Part shown: positions 1-9,124 of the stretch, in pieces
Layout of the letters: each line of letters begins with the position of its first letter
Position numbering within the stretch: the first letter of the stretch is position 1
Assembly (NCBI GenBank): GCA_022563215.1
Contig: JADFNT010000017.1
Location: forward strand, 1 to 13,849
DNA length: 13,849 bases
Direction of reading: 5' to 3'
Source: Pseudomonadota bacterium
GTDB lineage: Bacteria > Pseudomonadota > Alphaproteobacteria > Rhodospirillales > Casp-alpha2
The notes under the pieces: generated by a model
Seen by the model: only the letters and a program-made list of their open reading frames with translations
What the model was told of the DNA's origin: nothing
Databases searched by the model: none
Made by a program: the position numbers and the translations under genes

Positions 1-2575
<2,575 letters not shown>

Positions 2576-3823
2576 CTAGTCCTGGGGGGTTATCGTGCCG
2601 TCGTTGACGGCGAAAAACTGCGCCCGCCCGGCCAGGGGCGCGAACAAGCCGGCGTCGGTGCCGGTCAGCCACACCTGGGCGCCGAGGCCCGAAATTTCGT
2701 CGAACAGCGCCTCTAGGCGGATTTCGTCCAAATGGGCCGCGATTTCGTCGAGAAGCAACAGCGGCGCCGTTCCCTGCTCGTAGGCGCGCATTTTCGCCGT
2801 CCCCAATACCAACGCCACCAGGAGCGCCTTCTGTTCGCCGGTGGAACAAAGCTCCGCCGGCCGGCCGTTACCGAGATGCAGGACCTTCAAATCGCTGCGG
2901 TGCGGCCCGATGGCGGCCCGGCCTTCGGCCGCATCGTTGGCGCGCCGGGCGCAAAGCGCGGCCCTGAGCTTGTCTTCCGCCGCCAGTGCCGGGCCTTCCC
3001 GGAGCCAATCCTCGACCGTGCCGGCGACTTCGACGGAAGCCCGGGGAAAAGCCCGGGGGAAAGCGCCCGTTGATTCCTTCAGTTGGTCGCCGAGGCGCCG
3101 CGTTGCCTCGAGCCGGGCGGCGGCCACCGCCACGCCGCGGGTCGCCATGGTATCCTCCAGAGTCTCTACCCAGGCCTTATCGCCGTTGGCGCGGAGCAGG
3201 GCCATGCGTTCGCGCATGGCGTGTTCGTAGGCGTTGACGCGGCCCAGGTGCGCCGGATCGGAATCGAACACCAAACGGTCCAGGAACCGGCGCCGGGACC
3301 CGGGGCCTTCGAGAAACAGCCGGTCCATTTGCGGGGTCAGCCAAAGGGCGCTCAGGTGTTCGGCCAGGACGGCCTGGCTTTTCACCGTCTGGCCGTCGAC
3401 CCTGACGATCCGTTTGTCACGGCCGCCCGCCCGGCCGGCTTCAAAACCGGTGCCGATCTCGACCTCGCCTTGGGGCGAATGAACGCTCGCCGCCACGCCC
3501 CAGGGACCCGAGGGGGCGCCTTTTCCCTCCTCCCGCCCTTCTTCACGACGGACGACGTCGGAAAGCTTGGCCCCCCGGAGCCCCCGCCCGGGAACCAGGA
3601 ACGACAGCCCTTCCAAAAGGTTCGTCTTGCCGGCGCCATTGGGTCCCGTCAGCACGACGGGGCCTTTATCGGCCTCCAGGCGTTGATGGCGGTAACAACG
3701 GAAGTCAGTCAACGTCAGCCGCTTGACCGCATAGCCGCCGTTGCCGCCATTGCCGGGGGCGACGTTGGCCTTTTCCCGGGTGGCGGCTGGAATATCCAGA
3801 GTGGCTAATCCTTGTGATCCCAA
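2576..3823 (-). CDS. recF: DNA replication and repair protein RecF
   Basis: SMC/ABC-like ATPase that binds gapped DNA and, with RecO and RecR, helps load RecA at stalled or damaged forks. Visible motifs (415-residue numbering): Walker A GPNGAGKTN at 60-68, ABC signature STGEQK at 327-332, and Walker B LLLLDEIAAHLD at 355-366. The start is a TTG with AAGGA about 9 nt upstream. No ATG or GTG in frame lies before the conserved core LTLTDFRCYR, so this start gives a roughly 33-residue N-terminal extension rich in Gly and Asn. Two low-complexity stretches, around 92-108 (REEGREEGKG) and FPRAFPRA, make the protein longer than E. coli RecF (357 aa). It starts 12 bp after the dnaN stop and ends 27 bp before gyrB, the usual dnaN-recF-gyrB arrangement, so it is very likely co-transcribed with both. 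Confidence 0.95.
   Translation of the reverse strand: MGSQGLATLDIPAATREKANVAPGNGGNGGYAVKRLTLTDFRCYRHQRLEADKGPVVLTGPNGAGKTNLLEGLSFLVPGRGLRGAKLSDVVRREEGREEGKGAPSGPWGVAASVHSPQGEVEIGTGFEAGRAGGRDKRIVRVDGQTVKSQAVLAEHLSALWLTPQMDRLFLEGPGSRRRFLDRLVFDSDPAHLGRVNAYEHAMRERMALLRANGDKAWVETLEDTMATRGVAVAAARLEATRRLGDQLKESTGAFPRAFPRASVEVAGTVEDWLREGPALAAEDKLRAALCARRANDAAEGRAAIGPHRSDLKVLHLGNGRPAELCSTGEQKALLVALVLGTAKMRAYEQGTAPLLLLDEIAAHLDEIRLEALFDEISGLGAQVWLTGTDAGLFAPLAGRAQFFAVNDGTITPQD
3038..3061. repeat. 12-bp tandem duplication inside recF
   Basis: Two adjacent 12-mers, AGCCCGGGGAAA and AGCCCGGGGGAA, differ at one position and encode a repeated Phe-Pro-Arg-Ala unit (FPRAFPRA) in RecF. The frame is kept, so the gene is not broken. 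It looks like a slippage duplication in a tolerant part of the protein. Confidence 0.6.
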
Positions 3824-3835
3824 AAGGCGCGTTCC

Positions 3836-4951
3836 TTACACTCGCATGGGCATAAGAACGTAAAGCGCGCTGGTGTCATCGACTTCGCTGAGGATGGTCG
3901 GCGAAGCGGCGTCGGACAGCAAAAGCCTGGCGTTCGAACCTTCGATCTGGCGGGTGATATCGAGCAAATAGGCGGCGTTGAAGCCGATTTCCAATTCCTC
4001 GCCCTGGTAGGAGGCCTCGACCTCTTCGGTGGCGTTGCCATCGTCGGGGCTCGACGCCGAAAGCGTCAGGCTGTCGTTGGTGAGGTTGAGCTTCACGGCG
4101 CGCGATTTCTCGCTGGAAATGGCGGACACCCGGTCAACGGCATCGGCGAAGACCTTGGCGTTGATTTCCATCGTCTTGTCGTTTCCTTCCGGAATGACCC
4201 GCTGGTAATCGGGAAACGTGCCGTCGATCAGCTTCGACGTCAGCACCGCGTTATCAAAGGAAAAGCGGATCTTGGTTTCCGACAGTCCAACGGCGATATC
4301 GTCCGTCGTCTCATCGATCAGCTTGCGAAGCTCGGTCACGGTCTTGCGCGGCACGATGACGCCGGGCATCCCGGCGGCGCCGTCGGGCAACGGGCATTCG
4401 ACGCTGGCCAGCCGGTGGCCGTCGGTGGCCACCGCGCGCAGCACCGCCGTCCCGTCGTGCTCGGCGGCATGGAGATAGATACCGTTCAGGTAATAGCGGG
4501 TCTCTTCGGTGGAAATGGCGAACCGGGTCTTGTCGATCAGGGCCCGGATTTCGGCCACCGGCACGGAAAACTCATGGCCCATGTCGCCGCCGGACAGGAC
4601 CGGGAAATCATCGGTGGGCAGGCAGGCGAGGGAAAAGCGCGAGCGTCCGGAGGTCAATTTCAGTTGTCCTTCGCCGTCGGCCTCAAGTTCCACTTGCGAG
4701 CCCTCGGGCAGCTTGCGGACGATTTCATAAAGGGTGTGGGCCGGCGCCGTGGTGGCCCCGGGAGATGAAATTTCGGCATCCACCTGATCGATGATATCGA
4801 GGTCCATATCGGTGGCGTTCAGCGACAGTTTTCCGTCACCGGCTACCAACTTCAGATTTGACAGAATCGGGATCGTGTTGCGGCGCTCGACAACGCTTTG
4901 TACATGGCTCAAGGCCTTCAACAAAGCAGCCCGCTCGATAGTCAGTTTCAT
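3836..4951 (-). CDS. dnaN: DNA polymerase III beta subunit (sliding clamp)
   Basis: Ring-forming processivity clamp that tethers DNA polymerase III and other partners to DNA. The protein has 371 residues (E. coli 366), matching three consecutive clamp folds at roughly 1-122, 128-252 and 255-371. Recognisable motifs are RNTIPIL at 24-30, ATDGHR at 175-180, IDGTFPDYQRVIP at 242-254 and the C-terminal YVLMPMRV, which lines the partner-binding pocket in known clamps. Start is ATG at 4951; the ribosome-binding site is weak. It lies behind its own extended -10 promoter and downstream of the dnaA terminator, and it heads the dnaN-recF-gyrB group (12 bp to recF). Confidence 0.97.
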   Translation of the reverse strand: MKLTIERAALLKALSHVQSVVERRNTIPILSNLKLVAGDGKLSLNATDMDLDIIDQVDAEISSPGATTAPAHTLYEIVRKLPEGSQVELEADGEGQLKLTSGRSRFSLACLPTDDFPVLSGGDMGHEFSVPVAEIRALIDKTRFAISTEETRYYLNGIYLHAAEHDGTAVLRAVATDGHRLASVECPLPDGAAGMPGVIVPRKTVTELRKLIDETTDDIAVGLSETKIRFSFDNAVLTSKLIDGTFPDYQRVIPEGNDKTMEINAKVFADAVDRVSAISSEKSRAVKLNLTNDSLTLSASSPDDGNATEEVEASYQGEELEIGFNAAYLLDITRQIEGSNARLLLSDAASPTILSEVDDTSALYVLMPMRV

Positions 4952-5018
4952 GATGTAATTTCAAGCCTTTAGTATGATTTTCCGCCGGCGCATCCGGGGC
5001 ATTCCGAAGGTGCCGGAA

Positions 5019-5037
5019 AGGGCCCGAAACAGGCCCT
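5019..5037 (-). other. Hairpin in the dnaN leader
   Basis: In the sense of the dnaN transcript, AGGGCC and GGCCCT form a perfect 6-bp stem with a 7-nt loop, inside the roughly 95-nt leader between the predicted promoter and the dnaN ATG. No U-run follows, so it is not an ordinary terminator. A second weaker CCGGC/GCCGG pairing lies just downstream. A role in RNA stability or attenuation is only inference. Confidence 0.4.
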
Positions 5038-5053
5038 CCCTAAAGAGCGTCGT

Positions 5054-5062
5054 ATTATAGCA
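5054..5062 (-). promoter_or_regulatory. Extended -10 promoter for dnaN-recF-gyrB
   Basis: On the minus strand TGCTATAAT gives a perfect TATAAT hexamer preceded by the TGN extended -10 element. The -35 at 17-bp spacing is poor (GTTACG), as is common for extended -10 promoters. Transcription should start near 5047, about 95 nt before the dnaN ATG. The site lies just past the dnaA terminator, so it fits an independent dnaN transcription unit. Confidence 0.6.
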
Positions 5063-5105
5063 TAAGGACCTTGAATCGTAACCAATTTCGACCCTAAAAG
5101 GGCTC

Positions 5106-5129
5106 AAAAAAAAGCCCCGGAAAGGGGCT
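5106..5129 (-). terminator. Intrinsic terminator of dnaA
   Basis: On the minus strand, 34 nt past the dnaA stop, AGCCCC-TTTCC-GGGGCT forms a 6-bp GC-rich stem with a 5-nt loop, directly followed by an eight-T run. This is a classic intrinsic terminator. It separates dnaA from the dnaN promoter downstream. Confidence 0.85.
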
Positions 5130-5163
5130 CAAAACGGCCTTCAAAACGGGGCTCGGAAGAGGC

Positions 5164-6570
5164 TCACCCCTCGAGCATGCGGCGCAGCAGTTCAACGTCC
5201 TCGGCGAAGGAAGAATCCTGCTCGCGGAGTTCATCGACCTTCTTGACCGCGTGCATCACCGTGGTGTGGTCGCGGCCGCCGAATTTACGGCCGATTTCCG
5301 GCAGCGAACGGGCCGTCAACTGCTTGGCCAGATACATGGCCACCTGACGGGGCCGGGCGACGGAACGTGCGCGGCGGGCCGAATGCATGTCGGAAACGCG
5401 GATGTTGAAGTGTGCGGAGACGCGCTTTTGGATTTCCTCGATGGTGACCCGGCGGTCGTTGGCGCGCAGCAGGTCATGGAGCACGTCCTGGGTGGTTTCC
5501 AGAGTGATTTCGCGGCCGACCAGTTGGGCATGGGCGACGACCCGGTTGAGGCCGCCTTCCAGTTCTCGGACATTGGAGGTGATCTTGTGGGCCAGGAATT
5601 CGAGGACCTTTTGCGGAATCTCCACCGACATTTTCTCGGCCTTGGAATGCAGGATGCCGAGACGTAATTCGTACGTCGTGGCGTGAATGTCGGCGACGAG
5701 GCCGTAATTGAGGCGTGAAATCAGCCGTTCTTCCATGCCTTCCAGGTCGGATGGCGATTTATCGGCGGAAAGGACGATTTGGCGGCCCTGATCGACCAGG
5801 GAATTGAAAGTATGGAAGAATTCTTCCTGGGTCGATTCCTTGCCGCTGATGAACTGCACGTCATCGACCATCAGCACGTCCACGGACCGGAACTGTTCCT
5901 TGAAATCAACGGTGTTCTTTTCGCGTAGCGCCCGGATGAACCGGTACATGAACTTTTCCGCCGACAGATAGATGACGGTCCGCTCTGGAGTGCGTTCGTG
6001 GATGTGCCAAGCGATGGCTTGCATCAAATGGGTCTTGCCGAGGCCGACGCCGCCATAAAGGAACAGCGGATTGAAAACCACCTTCGAGGCTTCGGCGATA
6101 CGCCGGGCGGCGGCGTAGGCAAACTCGTTTGGCTTGCCGACGACGAACTGCTCGAAGGTGAAGCGTTGATCCAAAGGCGCGCTGATGTCGACGCGGTAAT
6201 TGTTGGAGCCGCCGTTCCCCGAAAAGCCGGCATCGCCGGAAGATGTTTTTATCCTGGATGGAGCCGTTTCCGTCTCGCGTTCGGATTGGATGTAGACATC
6301 GACGCTTTTGACTTCGGCGTTTTCGTCTGCCCACAACTCGCAAAGCCGGTCCAGATAATGGGCGATGATCCAATCGCGCATAAAACGCGTCGGCACGGAA
6401 ATCCTCAGTTCACCGTCGACAACCTCGCGGACGGTCATCGGCTTGAGCCAGCTTTGGTAAGACGCCTCGCCGATCTCGGCTCTCAGAAGCCCGCAGACGG
6501 CCTTCCACTGGGTGCTTAGGCTTGTATCAGATGGGGTCTTGCCGCCCGCCGCGGTTTGGTCTTTTTCCAT
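5164..6570 (-). CDS. dnaA: Chromosomal replication initiator protein DnaA
   Basis: AAA+ ATPase that binds DnaA boxes, melts the origin and recruits the replicative helicase. With ATG at 6570 the protein has 468 residues. Domain I is about 15-95, followed by a short Ser/Gly-rich linker. Domain III has Walker A GGVGLGKTH at 173-181 and Walker B MVDD near 234-237. Domain IV ends with the DnaA signature GGRDHTTVMHAVKK from 431. An in-frame TTG at 6579 would add three residues; I prefer ATG, though neither has a strong ribosome site (GGGGACC directly precedes ATG). It lies downstream of rpsT, as in many alphaproteobacteria, and is followed by its own terminator. An 8-bp hairpin sits in its leader, 20 nt upstream of the ATG. 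Its promoter must lie in the gene-free region 6612-7250 but I could not place it with confidence. Confidence 0.97.
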   Translation of the reverse strand: MEKDQTAAGGKTPSDTSLSTQWKAVCGLLRAEIGEASYQSWLKPMTVREVVDGELRISVPTRFMRDWIIAHYLDRLCELWADENAEVKSVDVYIQSERETETAPSRIKTSSGDAGFSGNGGSNNYRVDISAPLDQRFTFEQFVVGKPNEFAYAAARRIAEASKVVFNPLFLYGGVGLGKTHLMQAIAWHIHERTPERTVIYLSAEKFMYRFIRALREKNTVDFKEQFRSVDVLMVDDVQFISGKESTQEEFFHTFNSLVDQGRQIVLSADKSPSDLEGMEERLISRLNYGLVADIHATTYELRLGILHSKAEKMSVEIPQKVLEFLAHKITSNVRELEGGLNRVVAHAQLVGREITLETTQDVLHDLLRANDRRVTIEEIQKRVSAHFNIRVSDMHSARRARSVARPRQVAMYLAKQLTARSLPEIGRKFGGRDHTTVMHAVKKVDELREQDSSFAEDVELLRRMLEG

Positions 6571-6590
6571 GGTCCCCAATACGCCCCCGG

Positions 6591-6611
6591 AAGTCCCCTT
6601 TCCGGGGACTT
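6591..6611. promoter_or_regulatory. Perfect 8-bp hairpin in the dnaA leader
   Basis: AAGTCCCC-TTTCC-GGGGACTT on the plus strand is a perfect 8-bp inverted repeat with a 5-nt loop. In dnaA mRNA the loop reads GGAAA and the stem ends 20 nt before the ATG. Read on the plus strand it is followed by TTGTTT, so it could also act as an intrinsic terminator for transcription running out of dnaA in the antisense direction. GGGGAC occurs again at 6572-6577, touching the start site, so the upstream arm could in principle pair there instead. Structure is seen; function is inferred. Confidence 0.55.
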
Positions 6612-7251
6612 TTGTTTCGCGGTTCGGCGAAACCCCGATCCGACACCTTTGCGGCTGACGGCGCCGCCAGGATATTCCCGATCAAAGAGGGTGTTGGTCA
6701 GAAGCCAACCATTTCAAATGCCGCGGCGGAAAACCCTTAAATCAAGGCCGGGTGATTGTCGCCCGCGTCCTTAAGATCGAATGCAGCGGATATAAAGACC
6801 GATGCATTCCCCGCCTGTTTCTTCCGATCCAAATTCCGGATCAAAGACCTCGCGGCTGCTGAACACCCCCCCTTTGAGAACAAATTTCGGTTTTTTTTAA
6901 TTCGGTTTTGGTTTCGCAAAAAAATAATCAATGGCGCTAAAAAAACCGGTGGAATCCTCTCCGCCAGTTTTCAGCATTAAAAAGTATTACTTGTTGGTGT
7001 CCTCCAGACTTGATTTTTTACTTTGTTTTACTTTTAGTATTAAATTGTAAGTAAATTTGTTTAAAATACCGATGGACTGAATTCTACGTTAACTATTTCC
7101 CAGAGACTCTTTCCGGCCCCGCGCCGGAAGATCGAATACTAGGGCGACCGACTTCGCGTGGCAACAAGTTCGAATAGGGAACATCGAAAAAAATCGAAAA
7201 TAAATTTCTTGACAAGTTTTGCCAGGAAGAATCCACCCCCGCCTCGGCGAT
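6612..7251. other. Gene-free region between rpsT terminator and dnaA; candidate oriC and dnaA control region
   Basis: About 640 bp with no convincing gene. GC drops to about 32% over 6881-7080 (63 of 200 by hand count) and to about 17% over 7011-7070, against well above 60% in the flanking genes. It holds long A/T runs, direct repeats of TTCGGTTTT (6886 and 6901), repeated TTACTT elements, the motif CTTGACAAG at 7208 and two copies of ATCGAAAA (7183, 7193). An AT-rich unwinding stretch upstream of dnaA, between leftward genes and the divergent rightward block, is what an origin could look like. No TTATNCACA box was found by eye, so this remains a candidate. The dnaA promoter must also be here. 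Confidence 0.45.
6982..7055. repeat. Cluster of TTACTT elements in the AT-rich segment
   Basis: The hexamer TTACTT occurs directly at 6987-6992, 7018-7023 and 7028-7033 and inverted (AAGTAA) at 7049-7054. The first copy is part of the palindrome AAGTA-T-TACTT (6982-6992). The third and fourth form a 7-bp inverted repeat, TTTACTT/AAGTAAA, with a 15-nt spacer. Clustering is real, but AT-rich DNA yields such repeats by chance. A protein-binding array is only a possibility. Confidence 0.4.
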
Positions 7252-7283
7252 AAAAAAGCCGCGGACCCGATGGGTGCGCGGCT
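7252..7283 (-). terminator. Intrinsic terminator of rpsT
   Basis: On the minus strand AGCCGCG and CGCGGCT form a perfect 7-bp stem closed by an inner CCC/GGG pairing, followed by six T. It lies about 28 nt past the rpsT stop. It indicates that rpsT ends as a single-gene transcript and that dnaA needs its own promoter. Confidence 0.85.
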
Positions 7284-7311
7284 GGGAAAAGAAAACGGCG
7301 TTCGTCCGGGC

Positions 7312-7578
7312 TCAGGCAGCCAGCCTCTTGATCTGCCTGGAAAGCCGGGAAAGCTTGCGTGACATGGTGTTGCGGTTGACCACGCCCTTGCCGGCACCGC
7401 GCATCATTTGCGGTTCGGCGACGCGAAGCGCGGCTTCGGCTTCCGATTTATTTCCCGCCGCGATCGCTGCCTCGACCTTGCGGATGGACGACCTGAGGGC
7501 GTTGAGACGGCGGATGTTTACCTCAGTCCGCCGCTTCGTCTGGCGGATCCTTTTCTTGGCTGAAAGACTCACGGCCAT
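7312..7578 (-). CDS. rpsT: 30S ribosomal protein S20
   Basis: Small primary 16S rRNA-binding protein of the 30S subunit. The 88-residue product is strongly basic, begins MAVSLSAKKRIRQTKRR and contains the S20-type GKGVVNRNTMSRKLSRL near the C-terminus; length is normal for the family. ATG start at 7578 with AAGG about 10 nt upstream, after a run of T. It has its own near-consensus promoter (7626-7654) and a strong terminator (7252-7283), so it is probably monocistronic. Its place directly upstream of dnaA is a common alphaproteobacterial arrangement. Confidence 0.96.
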   Translation of the reverse strand: MAVSLSAKKRIRQTKRRTEVNIRRLNALRSSIRKVEAAIAAGNKSEAEAALRVAEPQMMRGAGKGVVNRNTMSRKLSRLSRQIKRLAA

Positions 7579-7625
7579 ATCAAAAAAACCTTTTATTTAC
7601 TTGGACCTTTCAAACAGAAGGCAGG

Positions 7626-7654
7626 CTTATATAGGGGCCTCGGCGGGCCGTCAA
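7626..7654 (-). promoter_or_regulatory. sigma70-type promoter for rpsT
   Basis: On the minus strand TTGACG (7649-7654) and TATAAG (7626-7631) are separated by exactly 17 bp. Each hexamer differs from consensus at one position. The start of transcription is expected near 7619, giving a leader of about 40 nt. Confidence 0.75.
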
Positions 7655-7733
7655 GACTTGGTTTTCCGGCCCCAATTCAGCGCCTTCAACGGCGCCTGAA
7701 ACGGCGCCCGAAACGCCAAAAGAAAATTCCGGC

Positions 7734-8141
7734 TCAATTGGCCGCCGGCATCAGCCGGAAGCCAACCGTCAGCGGCGGCGCGGCACCCGGCCCGCCGGGA
7801 AATTCGACCATCAGGATTTCGTTTTCGCGCCTGAAGGTGCTCGCGCCTAAAGGCCGCCAACCCAACTGCGGCAGGGTCTCGTCATAGAATGCCCTGACCG
7901 TTCCTTCGCTGACCCACCCGGTGGCGAAGGCTTCGACGATGCGGCCCGGGGCGGAGTCGAAAACCATGCCGCCTTCTTCCTCGATGAGGCCCGGCATCAG
8001 CGGCAGGTCTTCGATGGTGCTGACGAACCCGGCGGTCTCCTGGGCCCGAAGGTGAGAAACAGGGGCTACGGCCGCGAGACCACATAACAGCAGCACGGCA
8101 ACGAAGGCGGCGAAGGGCGTGGGAGGCATGGGAAAGCGCAT
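7734..8141 (-). CDS. Small exported protein of unknown function
   Basis: A 135-residue protein I cannot assign to a named family. Residues 10-28 form a hydrophobic signal-peptide core (AAFVAVLLLCGLAAVAP), with a likely signal peptidase I site after LRA at 33, so the mature part of about 100 residues should be periplasmic. The Cys at 20 does not sit in a proper lipobox. The mature part has a proline-rich start (EDLPLMPGL), then FDSAPGRIVEA, a helix ending FYDETLPQLGW, and a strand-rich C-terminus, suggesting a small alpha/beta domain. It begins 15 bp after the mutM stop, so it is probably transcribed with mutM, and ends well before the rpsT promoter. Start is ATG 8141 (ATG 8129 is an alternative). 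The clean signal peptide supports a real gene. Confidence 0.85.
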   Translation of the reverse strand: MRFPMPPTPFAAFVAVLLLCGLAAVAPVSHLRAQETAGFVSTIEDLPLMPGLIEEEGGMVFDSAPGRIVEAFATGWVSEGTVRAFYDETLPQLGWRPLGASTFRRENEILMVEFPGGPGAAPPLTVGFRLMPAAN

Positions 8142-8156
8142 GACCCGCTTATAGCA

Positions 8157-8999
8157 TCAGCGCTGCCGGGACGCACAATAGAATGTCGAGCGCCCCGATT
8201 GCGTTATGCGGCGAATGCCACCCGTCTGGGCGGCATTACAGGTGCAGCCGGGGCAGGGCTGTCCTTGGCGGCCGTAGACGGCGAAGGAATGCTGGAAATA
8301 CCCCAGTTCCCCGTCCGGCCGCTGGTAGTCCCTGAGCGACGACCCGCCGGCGGCAATGGCGTCCGTCAACACCGCCTTGATCGCCTGCGACAGCCTGTCG
8401 GCGCGCCCCCCCTGTACCGTCGCCGCCTTGCGCCGGGGCGACAGCCCGGCCCTGAAAAGAGCCTCACACGCGTATATGTTTCCGATTCCCGCAATCACCG
8501 ATTGATCGAGGAGCGCCGTCTTGATCGGCGCCCGGCGGCCTTTGAGGCTAACCGCCAGTACCGGACCGTTAAAATCGTTGGCCAGGGGTTCGGGGCCCAG
8601 TTTTGCCAGCATCGGATGGCGGCAAAGGGCGCCTTTTTCGGCGATGTCCATGAAACCGAACCGCCGGGGATCGTTGAAGCGGACGGTGACGCCGCCATCG
8701 GTCTCGAAGATAACGTGGTCGTGGCGTTCGAGAGGCGGCGGCGGGCCGTCGAATATCCTGAACCGCCCGGACATGCCCAGGTGGGCAATCAACGTCGCCC
8801 CGTCTTCAAGCCCGAACAGGAGAAATTTGCCGCGCCGGCCGAGGGTGGCTACGGTCCGGCCCTCAAGCCGGCCCGAGAAGTCCGTGGGCAGGGGAAACCG
8901 GAGATCGGGCCTGAGCACCTTGACGGCGGTCAGGCGCCGGCCTTCGAAAACGCCGGCCAGGCCCCGGCGCACGGTTTCGACTTCGGGAAGCTCGGGCAT
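8157..8999 (-). CDS. mutM: Formamidopyrimidine-DNA glycosylase (Fpg/MutM)
   Basis: Base-excision repair enzyme that removes 8-oxoguanine and formamidopyrimidines and nicks the abasic site. The 280-residue protein starts [12 protein letters not shown], giving the catalytic Pro2 and Glu3 after Met removal. K58 in GRRGKFLL is the conserved lysine, and [18 protein letters not shown] at 165-182 is the helix-two-turn-helix. The C-terminal zinc finger is odd. The usual C-X2-C-X16-C-X2-C is here C249, C252, C254 and C275, with Arg278 where the fourth Cys normally sits (FYCASRQR rather than FYCxxCQR), and a few extra residues. Four cysteines remain, so zinc could still be bound in a changed geometry. 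It is divergent to ubiE across 125 bp and lies 15 bp upstream of the small exported-protein gene. Confidence 0.96.
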   Translation of the reverse strand: MPELPEVETVRRGLAGVFEGRRLTAVKVLRPDLRFPLPTDFSGRLEGRTVATLGRRGKFLLFGLEDGATLIAHLGMSGRFRIFDGPPPPLERHDHVIFETDGGVTVRFNDPRRFGFMDIAEKGALCRHPMLAKLGPEPLANDFNGPVLAVSLKGRRAPIKTALLDQSVIAGIGNIYACEALFRAGLSPRRKAATVQGGRADRLSQAIKAVLTDAIAAGGSSLRDYQRPDGELGYFQHSFAVYGRQGQPCPGCTCNAAQTGGIRRITQSGRSTFYCASRQR

Positions 9000-9124
9000 C
9001 GGTCAGGTACTTGAGGTTAAGGTTGCAAAAAACCCGATACTGGATTGATTTCGATGAACGCCCTTTAAACCGCGGCACCGCCTCGGCGGCGTCGGGAAAG
9101 TGGCGCCGGGGCGAAGCTTAGGCT

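Noticed and set aside
6522..6774. Short plus-strand frames over the dnaA start and leader
   Set aside because: They overlap the dnaA start and the leader hairpin and show no protein features.
6737..6931. 64-codon minus-strand frame in the rpsT-dnaA gap
   Set aside because: Low complexity, no family likeness, no convincing ribosome site, and it overlaps the AT-rich segment. Not called as a gene.
7034..7064. CtrA-binding sites (TTAA-N7-TTAA)
   Set aside because: Several TTAA occur but none with 7-bp spacing; in such AT-rich DNA single TTAA are uninformative.
7168..7182. SOS (LexA) box of the alphaproteobacterial type
   Set aside because: The known box is a direct repeat GTTC-N7-GTTC; here the second half is inverted (GAAC), and the neighbouring genes give no reason to expect it.
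6580..7311. Consensus DnaA boxes
   Set aside because: Looked for TTATNCACA and its complement on both strands by eye; the closest (GAATCCACC near 7229) matches only about 6 of 9 positions.
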